Assembly (NCBI RefSeq): GCF_000719285.1
Contig: NZ_JOFS01000039.1
Coordinates: 1 to 64,000, forward strand
Direction of reading: 5' to 3'
DNA length: 64,000 nt
Source: Streptomyces bicolor
GTDB taxonomy: Bacteria; Actinomycetota; Actinomycetes; Streptomycetales; Streptomycetaceae
Below the pieces are notes generated by a model. The model was given only the letters and a program-made list of their open reading frames with translations. It was not told the origin of the DNA and made no database searches. A program made the translations under genes and the position numbers. This document shows positions 1 through 8,549 of the stretch, in pieces (within the stretch, counting starts at the first letter, position 1; each line of letters starts with the position of its first letter).

Positions 1-155
1 CCCTCGATGGGGGTGCCCCCGCGCGAGCCGAGCGAAGCTCGGTTCGAGCGTGGGGGAGGAGCCACGTGGGCGGTTCGGCAACGCAGCTGGGGGTCCCCCC
101 TCTGGGGGAGTGCGTGCCAGGCGTCGCCGGGCAGGCGGGAATTTGACCACAGGGC
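1..155. repeat. Streptomyces interspersed palindromic repeat, gene-free left edge
   Basis: No coding region is convincing here. The stretch is made of short G/C palindromes: GGGGGTGCCCCC near 10-21, an arm pair around GAGCCGAGC/GCTCGGTTC at about 26-46, and a second G-run/C-run hairpin near 89-111. Such hairpin-rich blocks are common between Streptomyces genes. It lies downstream of the leftward SIS-domain gene, so it could also act as its transcription terminator. Any gene to the left is outside the window. Confidence 0.5.
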
Positions 156-920
156 CTAGCTCGCGGTGCGCCGGATCCGTCCGGCGTACCGCTTCTCCAG
201 TTCCAGGTTGCCCTCGAAGCCCCCCGGCACATTGGCCGAGACGTACACCGGCGGGCGCTCCCCGGCGGCGATGAGCTGGGCGGAGGCCTCGGCCACGGCC
301 ATCTGGACGAGCATCACGCCGGTGAGCGTGGACAGGGCGCAGACGGCGCCGCCCTCCGGGAGGTCCAGCAGCGCGTCGCCGCGCGGTGCGGCGTTGTCGA
401 GGACGACGTCGGCGAGGTCGGCGAGCTTCTTGCCGCTCGGGTGTCCGGCGGGGACGGCGCGGGTGTGGGTGAGGGAGGTGATCGCGAGGACGCGGTGGCC
501 GTGGTGCCGGGCGTGCAGGGCCATCTCCACGATCACGTTGTTGACCCCGGAGTTGGAGATCACGACGAAGAGATCCTGGGGACGCGGCACGGCGAGGTCG
601 TAGATGCGGGCGGCGACGCCGGCCTGCCGCTCCAGGAGCGGGTCGTCGAGGACGCTCGGGGAGTCGCCGCCGTACAGGACGAGGTCGGCGATGCTCAGCC
701 GGTTCGTCGGCACCAGCCCGCCGGCCCGGCCGGCGAGTTCGAGGACGATGGCCTGGGAGTGGCCGGTGCCGAAGGCCTGGATCACGCCGTCCGCGCGCAC
801 GCAGTCGGCGATCAGCCCGGCGGCGCGGGTCACGTCGTCGCGGGCGGACTCGGTCAGGCGGTCGAGGACGGCCATGCTCTCGTGTGCGAAGCGCCGGGCG
901 CTCACGGAGTGGTCGGACAC
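156..920 (-). CDS. SIS-domain phosphosugar isomerase/binding protein (UPF0309-like)
   Basis: This 254-residue protein consists almost entirely of one SIS (sugar isomerase) domain. The motif AFGTGHS lies near residue 49 and VISNSGVNNV near residue 119, the glycine/serine-rich loops that bind the phosphate of a sugar phosphate. The length fits the UPF0309/MurQ-like group of small cytosolic SIS proteins. It is divergent from the RpiR regulator gene with 167 bp between them, and one copy of the shared operator lies 15 bp upstream of its start. Family knowledge suggests action on an amino-sugar or hexose phosphate. The neighbouring sugar importer and BadF-type kinase make a role in catabolism of the imported sugar likely, but the reaction is inferred. 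Confidence 0.8.
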   Translation of the reverse strand: MSDHSVSARRFAHESMAVLDRLTESARDDVTRAAGLIADCVRADGVIQAFGTGHSQAIVLELAGRAGGLVPTNRLSIADLVLYGGDSPSVLDDPLLERQAGVAARIYDLAVPRPQDLFVVISNSGVNNVIVEMALHARHHGHRVLAITSLTHTRAVPAGHPSGKKLADLADVVLDNAAPRGDALLDLPEGGAVCALSTLTGVMLVQMAVAEASAQLIAAGERPPVYVSANVPGGFEGNLELEKRYAGRIRRTAS

Positions 921-935
921 GCGTCACTTCCCCAC

Positions 936-950
936 TGGTGGATTGAACCA
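936..950 (+). promoter_or_regulatory. Putative RpiR operator, site 1 (TGGTGGATTGAACCA)
   Basis: A 15-mer, part of the perfect palindrome GGTGG-ATTGAA-CCACC, lies in the divergent region between the SIS gene and the regulator gene. It matches the 15-mers found upstream of the GH38, solute-binding protein and BadF/GH5 genes at 11 to 13 of 15 positions. RpiR-family regulators bind imperfect palindromes in divergent promoters, so this is the likely autoregulatory site. Confidence 0.6.
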
Positions 951-1066
951 CCTGGTACTCCTCCATCGATGAATCAATAAATCACACACCGGATGGCAGG
1001 GGCAATGAGCCGCCGCCGACGAGCCCGGGCCCCGCCCGGTCCTGGTATTCAATCTGAGGGAAAAAC

Positions 1067-1082
1067 GGTGGCTGATACCTTC
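1067..1082 (+). promoter_or_regulatory. Repeated promoter-like motif GGTGGCTGATACCTTC
   Basis: This 16-mer matches GGTGGTTGATACATTC at 13876-13891 at 14 of 16 positions. TGATAC could be a -10 element, which would put transcription start at or next to the regulator ATG at 1088 and give a leaderless message. It could instead be a second regulator half-site. Both readings are inference. Confidence 0.35.
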
Positions 1083-1087
1083 TTTGC

Positions 1088-1972
1088 ATGCCCCCGACGG
1101 ACGTCACCACACTGATCCGAACCGAGCTGCCCCGGCTGGCCGGCTCCCTACGGAAGGTCGGCGAGCTGATCCTGGAGGATCCGGCCGCCGTCACCCACTG
1201 CTCGGCCGCCGAACTGGGCCGCCGCACCGGCACCTCCCAGGCGACGGTGACCCGCTTCTGCCGGGCCATCGGCCTCGACTCCTACCAGCATCTGCTGATC
1301 GAGCTGGCTCAGGAGCGCGGCCGCGGCGAGGTCTCCGACTGGGGCACCGCCGAGATCGGCCCGGACATCTCCCCCGACGACAGCCTCGAGCGGGTCGTCC
1401 AGGTGGTCGGCAGCGCGGACCTGCGCGCGATCCAGCAGACCATCGACCGGATCGACCTGGACGCGCTGGAGCGGGCGGCCCAGGCCCTGGCCCGCGCCCG
1501 CCGCATCGACGTCTACGGCGTCGGCGGCAGCGGCGCGGTGGCCCAGGAGACGGAGACCCGGCTGTTCCGCATCGGCTGCCAGGTCCGCGGCTGGACGGAG
1601 GTGCACGGCGCGGCCACCTCCGCGGCCCTGCTCACCCCGGCCGACGTGGCCATAGGCATCTCCCACTCCGGCGCCACGCGCGAGACGCTCGAACCGTTCG
1701 AGATGGCCAGGGAGCGGGGCGCGACCACCATCGCCATCACCACCGACCCACGCTCGCCGCTGGCCAAGGCCGCCGACATCCGGCTCATCTCGGCGACCTC
1801 GGAGACCAGCTTCCGCACCGGCAGCATCGGCGGCCGGCACTCCGTGCTGATGATCGTCGACTGCCTCTACGTCCGGGTCGGCCAGGTGTCCTACCAGCGC
1901 GCCAGCGCCTCCCTGGCGCTGACCGACCACATCACCCCGCAGCACGCGGTGAAGTCGCGCCGGGCGCGCTGA
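1088..1972 (+). CDS. RpiR/MurR-family transcriptional regulator
   Basis: This 294-residue protein has an N-terminal helix-turn-helix (roughly residues 1-80, with the recognition-helix segment RRTGTSQATVTRFCRAIG) and a C-terminal SIS domain (about residues 120-265, with VYGVGGSGA and ISHSGATRET). This is the full RpiR architecture and length: the SIS domain senses a phosphosugar and the HTH binds DNA. It is the only regulator in the glycosidase locus and sits between divergent genes. It probably controls the four promoters carrying the TGGTGATTTGAACCA-like site, its own included. The ATG has no clear Shine-Dalgarno sequence, so the transcript may be leaderless. Confidence 0.88.
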   Translation: MPPTDVTTLIRTELPRLAGSLRKVGELILEDPAAVTHCSAAELGRRTGTSQATVTRFCRAIGLDSYQHLLIELAQERGRGEVSDWGTAEIGPDISPDDSLERVVQVVGSADLRAIQQTIDRIDLDALERAAQALARARRIDVYGVGGSGAVAQETETRLFRIGCQVRGWTEVHGAATSAALLTPADVAIGISHSGATRETLEPFEMARERGATTIAITTDPRSPLAKAADIRLISATSETSFRTGSIGGRHSVLMIVDCLYVRVGQVSYQRASASLALTDHITPQHAVKSRRAR

Positions 1973-2041
1973 GCCCGCCCGCGCTCCCGCCCCGGCACCC
2001 GTACGGGACTGCATGGATGAACCACCAACAAGCCACAGAGA

Positions 2042-2056
2042 TGGTTGTTTGAATCA
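2042..2056 (+). promoter_or_regulatory. Putative RpiR operator, site 2 (TGGTTGTTTGAATCA)
   Basis: This lies 50 bp upstream of the GH38 start and is the most divergent copy, 12 of 15 matching TGGTGATTTGAACCA. A partial inverted copy, GGATGAACCACCAACA, lies just before it at about 2016-2031, so the two form an imperfect palindrome spanning about 45 bp. Confidence 0.5.
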
Positions 2057-2105
2057 TCCCTTCGGTGCCAGGATGGGGCTCCCCACGAGCACTCGTAGGA
2101 GCCCC

Positions 2106-5100
2106 ATGCGCGTCATCTCTGTCGAGTCGACCGAACTGTTCGTCGGTACCGAGGACGATCCGCACCAGGTGGTGGCCGTCGAAGTCGGACACACCCCCGG
2201 CCGGACGGTACGCCTCACCGTCGAGGGGCCGGGTGTCCACGGCACCGCCGAGGTGGCCACGGGAGACGACGGCAGCGCACGCGCCGAGATACCGGTGACG
2301 ACCGACCTCGCCCCCGGCGACCGTACGCACGTCAGGGTCACGGCGGAGGACGCCGGCGACCCGGCGCGCACCGCGGAGAACTCCGCCGCGTTCACGGCCG
2401 CCGAACCCGGTTGGACCATGTTCATGGTCAGCCACTTCCACTACGACCCCGTCTGGTGGAACACCCAGGGCGCCTACACCGAGACCTGGGACGTCGCCGA
2501 CGACCCCGCCACGACCGGCCTGCCCGCCCGCACCTTCGACTCACGCGGCCAGTCCGGGATGAGCCTGGTGCGGGCGCACTGCGATCTGGCGCGGCGCGAC
2601 CCGGCGTACACCTTCGTGCTCGCCGAGGTCGACTACCTCAAGCCCTACTGGGACGCCTTCCCTGAAGAGCGCGCCTTCCTGCGCCAGCTGATCCGGACCG
2701 TCCGCGTCGAGATCATGGGCGGCACCTACAACGAGCCGAACACCAACCTCACCGGCGCCGAGGCGACCGTACGCAACGCGCTGTACGGCGACGGCTTCCA
2801 GCGCGGGATCATCGGGGCGTCCCCTCAGACGGCCTGGCAGCTGGACGCGTTCGGGCACGATCCGCAGTTTCCCGGGCTGATGGCGGACGCGGGTGTGAGC
2901 TCCAGCTCCTGGGCGCGCGGGCCCTTCCACCAGTGGGGCCCCACCCTCTCCGTGTTCGGTGAGGAGCCCCGGGATCCGAAGCGGATGCAGTTCCCGGCGG
3001 AGTTCGACTGGATCGCCCCCTCGGGGCGCGGGATCCTCACCGCCTACATGGTCAACCACTACGGCGCCGGCTGGGCGATCGACAACGCGCCCACGCTCCC
3101 CGAGGCGGAGGCGGCCGCGCTCAGGCTGTTCAAGGGGCTGAAGCAGGTCGCGCTCACCCGCAACGTCCTGCTGCCGGTCGGCGGTGACTACGCGCCGCCG
3201 TGCCGCTGGGTGATGGCCATCCACCGGGACTGGAACGCCCGGTACGTCTGGCCACGCTTCATCAGCGGCATCCCCCGGGACTTCTTCGCCGCCGTGCGCT
3301 CGGAGCTGACGGCGGAGGGCCGCAAGGCGTCCCCGCAGACGCGGGACATGAACCCGGTCTACACCGGCAAGGACGTCTCCTACATCGACACCAAGCAGGC
3401 CCAGCGCCACGGCGAGACGCTGCTCGCCGACGCGGAGGCCTGGGCGACACTCGCCTCGCTCGTCACCGGGCACCCCTACCCGGACGCGGCGCTCGACAAG
3501 GCCTGGCGGCAGCTGATCTACGGCGCCCATCACGACGCCATCACCGGCTCGGAGTCGGACCAGGTCTACATCGACCTGCTCACCGGCTGGCGGGAGCTGT
3601 ACGACCTCGCCGAGACGGTACACGCTGACGCCACCGACGCACTCGCGCGCAAGGTCGCCCAACTACCCGGCGGTGCACCGGACTTGGTGGTCTTCAACGC
3701 GGCGACCTGGGAGCGGCGGGACGTCCTGGCGGTCGAGGACCCGGGGCTCGTCCCCCTCGACGACACCGGACTGCCGCTGCCCGCCGTGCGGGAGGACGGC
3801 GAACTCCGGGTCGTCGTACCGGAGGTGCCCGGCATGGGCCTCAAGGCGCTACCGCTGGCCGAGGGGACGGTCCCCGAGTGGACACCCGGCGAAGGCACCA
3901 CCATCCGCAACGAGTTCTACGAGGTGACGGTCGACCCCGCGCGCGGCGGCGCCGTCAGCGGCCTGCGCGCCCTGGCGGAGAACGGCCGGGAACTCCTGCG
4001 CCCCGGCGACATCGGCAACGAGCTGGTCGTGCAGGAGGAGTACGCACGCCACCCGCGCTTCGGCGAGGGCCCCTGGCACCTCACGCCGACCGGCACGACG
4101 GCCGCCCGCAGCCGCGACGTCACCGCGGACATCGATGTCGAGCACTCCCCCGCCGGATCTCGGATCACCGTCCGCGCCGACCTCGGCCTCTTCCACTACA
4201 CCCAGCGCCTCACCCTCTGGAAGGGCGTCGACCGCCTCGACCTCACCACGACCATCGACGGCTACGACGGCGCCGACCGCCTCATCCGGGTCCGCTGGCC
4301 CTCCGACGTGCGCGGCGGGCTGCCGGTGCACGAGGTCGCGGACGCGGTGATCGGACGCGGCTTCGGGTTCGTGGAAGTCGACAGCGAGAGGTTCCCGTGG
4401 ACGCTGGACAACCCGGCCAACACCTGGTTCGGGCTGGGCTCCACCGCCCGGGTCGCGGTCGCCGACGGCTCCGGCCGGCCGCTCGGCGAACGGTCCATCG
4501 GTGTCGCCGAGTTGGTGTACGCCTCCTGGGACGACGCCGGTGAGCTGGGCGCCGGGCTCGCGGCGGCCCTGGTGCGCGTGGGCGTGACGGCGACCTCGAC
4601 GATCGCCGGGGGCCCGCGCTACGGCGACCTGGAGGTCGACTCCAACCTGCCCGACATCCGGATCGCGGTCGGCGCGCCCGAGCGCAACACGCTGGTCGCC
4701 GAGGCCCTCGGCTGGGACCCGGCGGCCGGGCGGGAACTGCGCCGGCAGCTCGCCGAACGGGGCGTGGCCGCCGTCTGGGTCGCACCGCGCGCCTCGCTGC
4801 GCGAGGAGTGGGTGCCCGGCGCCGACCTGCGCGACCTGGAACGGCTGCCGCTGCTCGTGGTGGCGGGCGCCCGCCCCGAGGACGACGCCAAGGCCGTGGA
4901 CGCGCTGATCGCCGACCTGGACGACGCGGTCCTGCGGGCCACGGCGGCGGGCGGCGGGGAAGCACTTCCGCCCGGCGACGCGTGGGACGGACGCAGCTTC
5001 GCGGTCCTGAACCGGGGCACGCCGGGCTGTGTGGTCACCTCGTCGGGCGACCTCTACATGTCCCTGATGCGCTCCTGCACCGGCTGGCCCTCGGGCCTCT

Positions 5101-6347
5101 GGGTCGACCCGCCCAGGCGCACGGCACCCGACGGTTCCGGCTTCCAGCTCCAGCGCTGGTCCCACACCTTCGAGTACGCCGTGGTCGCGGGCCCGGGCGA
5201 CTGGCGGGAGCTGCGGCTGCCGCAGGCCGGGCACGCCTTCAACCATCCGCTGACGGCGCGCTTGAGGGACACGGCCGCCGAGGATGCCGTACTGCCCAGG
5301 AAGGCCGTGCTGTTGGGCCTCGAGCCCGCCGGGGAGGTGCTGCTCGACGCGCTCAAGGCGGCCGGCTCGCCGCTCGCACGAGGGAGCGTGGCAGCCGCTG
5401 ATCCGGCCGGCGGGGTCGTCGTACGGGTGCACGAGGTGAACGGCCGGCCGGTGCGGGCGCGGGTACGCGGGCCGCGGGAGTGGACGGAGGGTGCGCGGGC
5501 GGATGTACTGGAGCGGCGGGGGGATCCACTGACGCCCGGCGATCAAGGGACACTCGAACTCGACCTGACCGGTTTCGAGGTGGCCACCGTCCTGGCCACC
5601 GCCCAGGGTGAAACCTCACCCGGCCCCGGCATCGCCGCCCACGAACCCGCCCAGCCCATCGCGACCCGCTACTGGCTCCACAACTCCGGCCCCGCCCCGC
5701 GCGGCAACATGCCGGTCGCGGTGTACCTCTCCCCGACCACGCTCACCGTCGCCGACGGCCCCGTCACGGCGACGGTCCGGGTCGGCTCGGAACTGACCGA
5801 CGCGCCGGTGTCGGGCACGGTCAGCCTGCACGTCCCGCCCGGCTGGTCCGTCGAGCCGGCCGAACTGCCGTACGCGCTGGGGCCGGGCGGTTTCACGGTC
5901 GCGGAGGTCACGGTGACACCACCGCCCGACCCCGAGCCGGGGCGGCACTGGCTCGCCGCCCGGCTGAGGTACGGCGGGCAGACGTACGAGGACGTCGTGC
6001 CGCTGGATGCGGGCGACGGGCACAGGGGCCCAACGCTGCGGATGGGGTTGGGAGTTGAGCGGATCGTCGTACGCCATGGCGAACGGGCCCACGTCCCGGT
6101 CACCCTCCACAACACGACCCGAGGACCGATCAACGGCACCCTCTGGGCCGTCTCCTCCTGGGGAACCTGGGCGGGCGTGACCCCGGGCTGCCAGGGCTTC
6201 ACCGTGGCAGGAGGGGAGCAAGGGGAGTACGCGATCGAGGTGGACGGCGGCGCGGCACCGCCGGGTTCGTACTGGCTGATGGCGAAGGCCGGCTGGCACG
6301 GGTGCGTGGCGTACACGGCGGCGGTGGAGCTGGAGGTGACGCCATGA
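2106..6347 (+). CDS. Glycoside hydrolase family 38 alpha-mannosidase with NEW3-like C-terminal domain
   Basis: The ATG at 2106 is chosen because GTAGGAG lies 5 bp before it; the frame also opens upstream. The 1413-residue product has GH38 signatures: HFHYDPVW near residue 110 (metal-binding His and Asp), MGGTYNEPN near 203, QLDAFGHDPQFP near 244 holding the presumed nucleophile Asp, and HHDAITGS near 474. The middle is the beta-rich GH38 C-terminal region. The last 250 or so residues look like a NEW3 galactosidase-associated fold. There is no signal peptide, so it acts in the cytosol on imported oligosaccharides, removing terminal alpha-mannose. It is longer than the usual 850-1050 residues because of extra beta domains. 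The next gene overlaps it by ATGA. Confidence 0.85.
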   Translation: MRVISVESTELFVGTEDDPHQVVAVEVGHTPGRTVRLTVEGPGVHGTAEVATGDDGSARAEIPVTTDLAPGDRTHVRVTAEDAGDPARTAENSAAFTAAEPGWTMFMVSHFHYDPVWWNTQGAYTETWDVADDPATTGLPARTFDSRGQSGMSLVRAHCDLARRDPAYTFVLAEVDYLKPYWDAFPEERAFLRQLIRTVRVEIMGGTYNEPNTNLTGAEATVRNALYGDGFQRGIIGASPQTAWQLDAFGHDPQFPGLMADAGVSSSSWARGPFHQWGPTLSVFGEEPRDPKRMQFPAEFDWIAPSGRGILTAYMVNHYGAGWAIDNAPTLPEAEAAALRLFKGLKQVALTRNVLLPVGGDYAPPCRWVMAIHRDWNARYVWPRFISGIPRDFFAAVRSELTAEGRKASPQTRDMNPVYTGKDVSYIDTKQAQRHGETLLADAEAWATLASLVTGHPYPDAALDKAWRQLIYGAHHDAITGSESDQVYIDLLTGWRELYDLAETVHADATDALARKVAQLPGGAPDLVVFNAATWERRDVLAVEDPGLVPLDDTGLPLPAVREDGELRVVVPEVPGMGLKALPLAEGTVPEWTPGEGTTIRNEFYEVTVDPARGGAVSGLRALAENGRELLRPGDIGNELVVQEEYARHPRFGEGPWHLTPTGTTAARSRDVTADIDVEHSPAGSRITVRADLGLFHYTQRLTLWKGVDRLDLTTTIDGYDGADRLIRVRWPSDVRGGLPVHEVADAVIGRGFGFVEVDSERFPWTLDNPANTWFGLGSTARVAVADGSGRPLGERSIGVAELVYASWDDAGELGAGLAAALVRVGVTATSTIAGGPRYGDLEVDSNLPDIRIAVGAPERNTLVAEALGWDPAAGRELRRQLAERGVAAVWVAPRASLREEWVPGADLRDLERLPLLVVAGARPEDDAKAVDALIADLDDAVLRATAAGGGEALPPGDAWDGRSFAVLNRGTPGCVVTSSGDLYMSLMRSCTGWPSGLWVDPPRRTAPDGSGFQLQRWSHTFEYAVVAGPGDWRELRLPQAGHAFNHPLTARLRDTAAEDAVLPRKAVLLGLEPAGEVLLDALKAAGSPLARGSVAAADPAGGVVVRVHEVNGRPVRARVRGPREWTEGARADVLERRGDPLTPGDQGTLELDLTGFEVATVLATAQGETSPGPGIAAHEPAQPIATRYWLHNSGPAPRGNMPVAVYLSPTTLTVADGPVTATVRVGSELTDAPVSGTVSLHVPPGWSVEPAELPYALGPGGFTVAEVTVTPPPDPEPGRHWLAARLRYGGQTYEDVVPLDAGDGHRGPTLRMGLGVERIVVRHGERAHVPVTLHNTTRGPINGTLWAVSSWGTWAGVTPGCQGFTVAGGEQGEYAIEVDGGAAPPGSYWLMAKAGWHGCVAYTAAVELEVTP

Positions 6348-7021
6348 CGAGCGACTACGCGGCTCGCGTCCACGGCGAAGAGATCCGGAAGGAACGCGTG
6401 GAGGCCTTTTTGAGAGGCGGTTCGGCAACGCCGCCAAGGGGCGCGGGGAACTGCGCGACCAGCCACAACGCACCCGCAGCCGAACGACGACACAACGCGG
6501 CACTCTCGATGGAACGCCAACGCCGACGCTGGGCAACGCAAGTAGTACTGATAGACGAACTCGCCCGCCGCACCTGCACGAAGCGCGGCCTGCCAACCCC
6601 ATCAGAGATGCAACCGCCTACCACGCTCACCGTGCCGGAGGCAGACGTCGCCGACCTCGGCAGCATCGTCGCCGCAGCCCTCGCCCACTCCCCCGCCGCA
6701 CGCCTCCTCCTCACCACGCTGGAGAACGAGCAGCACATTCCCGAGGAGGCCGTACGCGACTACTACGACCGCAACCGCGACCGCTACCTCACCCCGCAGG
6801 CCCTCAGGCGCGGCGTCGACCCCTATGGCACATCGGCCACCCCGGCGGACTTCCTCCCGTACGAAGGGGCCCGCGAGGGCATAGCGCAGGACCTGCGCCA
6901 GGCGGCAGCCCGGTACGCGTTCTTCGCCTGGCTGGACCAGGCGCGGACCGGCGTCGAGTACGCCCCAGGACACGAGCACCCGGGCGACCCGACCCACCAG
7001 GACCACGAGCACCGGCACTGA
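6344..7021 (+). CDS. Uncharacterised protein with parvulin-N-like helical region and His-rich tail
   Basis: This 225-residue protein starts at an ATG that overlaps the GH38 stop codon by 4 bases, so it is translationally coupled. The segment IPEEAVRDYYDRNRDRYLTP (about residues 129-148) resembles the helical region before the isomerase domain in SurA/PpiC-type foldases, but no parvulin domain follows. The C-terminus ends in HEHPGDPTHQDHEHRH, a likely metal-binding tail. Residues about 31-46 are encoded by a Streptomyces interspersed repeat (6436-6482) that is intergenic elsewhere in this window, so that segment is probably a recent insertion. Function is unknown; linkage to the mannosidase is the only clue. 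Confidence 0.6.
   Translation: MTSDYAARVHGEEIRKERVEAFLRGGSATPPRGAGNCATSHNAPAAERRHNAALSMERQRRRWATQVVLIDELARRTCTKRGLPTPSEMQPPTTLTVPEADVADLGSIVAAALAHSPAARLLLTTLENEQHIPEEAVRDYYDRNRDRYLTPQALRRGVDPYGTSATPADFLPYEGAREGIAQDLRQAAARYAFFAWLDQARTGVEYAPGHEHPGDPTHQDHEHRH
6436..6482 (+). repeat. Interspersed Streptomyces repeat inside a coding region
   Basis: The sequence AAGGGGCGCGGGGAACTGCG followed by CGACCAGCCACAACGCACCC matches the intergenic copy at about 25479-25524 almost base for base over 40 bp. Here it lies in frame within the gene at 6344. Confidence 0.7.
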
Positions 7022-7100
7022 ACGGAACGTAAAAGCAACACGGCAACCCATTGACCTCCGATGAATCCTGGTCCATCTTTTCATCAATCCAAGTCCAAGT

Positions 7101-7115
7101 TGGTGATTTGAACCA
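7101..7115 (+). promoter_or_regulatory. Putative RpiR operator, site 3 (TGGTGATTTGAACCA)
   Basis: This is the consensus copy, with TGGT/ACCA arms, 59 bp upstream of the solute-binding protein start. A TTGACC hexamer at 7051 lies upstream and could be a -35 box, so a bound regulator would block the importer promoter. Confidence 0.6.
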
Positions 7116-7173
7116 GCCACTATCGGCGAACACCAGCGAACCAGCCGCCCAGTTCGGCCGCAGGAGGGCACCC

Positions 7174-8547
7174 ATGCGCGCAAGCAGACTTCCCGGATCC
7201 CTGGCATGTTTCCTCGCCCTGGCACTCGCGGCCGCCGGCTGCGGCCTCTCCGGCGGCGGCTCCGACGAGGGCGAGGCCACCGCCGGCGGCTGCAAGGTCG
7301 ACAAGGCGAACGTCGGGGACGGGGCGCTCACCGGGGACATCAAGGGCGACATCACCTTCCAGACGACCAATCTGAAGAAAGACTTCGGTGGCTACTTCAA
7401 CAGCGTCATCGCCGCCTTCGAGAAGGAGCACCCGGGCACGAAGGTGAAGTGGATCGACGACCCCGGCGACGCCACCTTCACCCAGCGCCTGGTCGCCGAC
7501 GCGCAGGGCTGCACGCTGCCGGACGTGGTCAACATCAACGTCAACACGGCGGTGGCGCTGACCAAGAACGGCTACCTGCTCAACCTCGACAAGAAGGCGC
7601 CCGACGCGGGTAAGCCGTTCACCGAGTCGATGTGGGAGTCGAGCACCTACGCCGAGGCCGACGGCACCAAGGTGCACAGCGTGCTGCCCTGGTACTCCGG
7701 CGGCATCGTGCAGACCTTCAACACCGATCTCATGAAGAAGGCGGGCCTGGACCCGGCCAAACCTCCGACGTCCATCCTCGGTCTGTTCGCCGACGCCGAG
7801 AAGATAGCGAAGGCCTCCGACGGCGAGTACTACGCCTTCCTCGCCAACCCCTCGCTGCGCATCCCGGCCGACTGGCAGCAGATGGGCATCAAGGTCCTCG
7901 CCGACGACGGCAAGAAGTTCACCTTCGCCGACGACCCGAAGACCGTGCAGTGGGTCGAGGGCATGACCCGGCTCTACAAGGCCGGCGCGATGCCGAAGGA
8001 CTCCCTGTCCTCCAACCAGGACCCGTCCAACGTGTACGGCCAGGGCAAGCTGGTCTACGGCTCGACGAACCCCAACTTCCTGCGCTTCATCGAGCAGAAC
8101 AACCCGTCCATCTACAAGAAGACGGGCGTCGCCCGCTACATGCTGGACGACCTCGGCCACACCGTCGGCGCCCCGCAGTACATCGGCACCGCGTCCACCA
8201 GCAAGAACGCGGTGACCGCACTCGCCTTCGCACAGTTCCTGACCAACGCGGAGAACCAGCTGGAGTGGGCGAAGGACCCGAACGTCGTCATCTTCCCCTC
8301 GACGACGGAGTCGTTGAAGGACCCGTTCTTCCAGAAGGTGGAGGGCGGCGACCCGTTCGCCGAGGCCCGCAAGATCGTCGCCGGTGACCGGCAGACCGCC
8401 ACGGCGGACGAGATCGCCCTCACGCCGGGCGAGTTGAACGCCGTCTCCGCCCAGATCCAGCTCGCCATGCAGGGCAAGAAGAGCGCGCAGGACGCCCTCG
8501 ACGAGGCCCAGTCGAAGGCCAACGAGCTGATCGAACAGGGCAGCTGA
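7174..8547 (+). CDS. Sugar ABC transporter solute-binding lipoprotein
   Basis: The ATG at 7174 follows GCAGGAGGG at good spacing; the open frame extends further upstream but without such a site. The 457-residue protein begins with a short basic stretch, a hydrophobic run and the lipobox LAAAGC with Cys23 as lipid attachment site, followed by a Gly/Ser linker. The rest is a type 1 extracellular solute-binding fold (MalE/UgpB group), including WVEGMTRLYKAGAMPKD and a C-terminal helical segment. Anchored outside the membrane, it captures an oligosaccharide and delivers it to the two permeases encoded directly downstream. No ATPase is encoded here, so it probably shares a general one such as MsiK, as other Streptomyces sugar importers do. 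Confidence 0.9.
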   Translation: MRASRLPGSLACFLALALAAAGCGLSGGGSDEGEATAGGCKVDKANVGDGALTGDIKGDITFQTTNLKKDFGGYFNSVIAAFEKEHPGTKVKWIDDPGDATFTQRLVADAQGCTLPDVVNINVNTAVALTKNGYLLNLDKKAPDAGKPFTESMWESSTYAEADGTKVHSVLPWYSGGIVQTFNTDLMKKAGLDPAKPPTSILGLFADAEKIAKASDGEYYAFLANPSLRIPADWQQMGIKVLADDGKKFTFADDPKTVQWVEGMTRLYKAGAMPKDSLSSNQDPSNVYGQGKLVYGSTNPNFLRFIEQNNPSIYKKTGVARYMLDDLGHTVGAPQYIGTASTSKNAVTALAFAQFLTNAENQLEWAKDPNVVIFPSTTESLKDPFFQKVEGGDPFAEARKIVAGDRQTATADEIALTPGELNAVSAQIQLAMQGKKSAQDALDEAQSKANELIEQGS

Positions 8548-8549
8548 CG

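Noticed and set aside
3849..5546. 565-codon open frame opposite the GH38 gene
   Set aside because: Antisense shadow with random-like composition; the GH38 frame has catalytic motifs.
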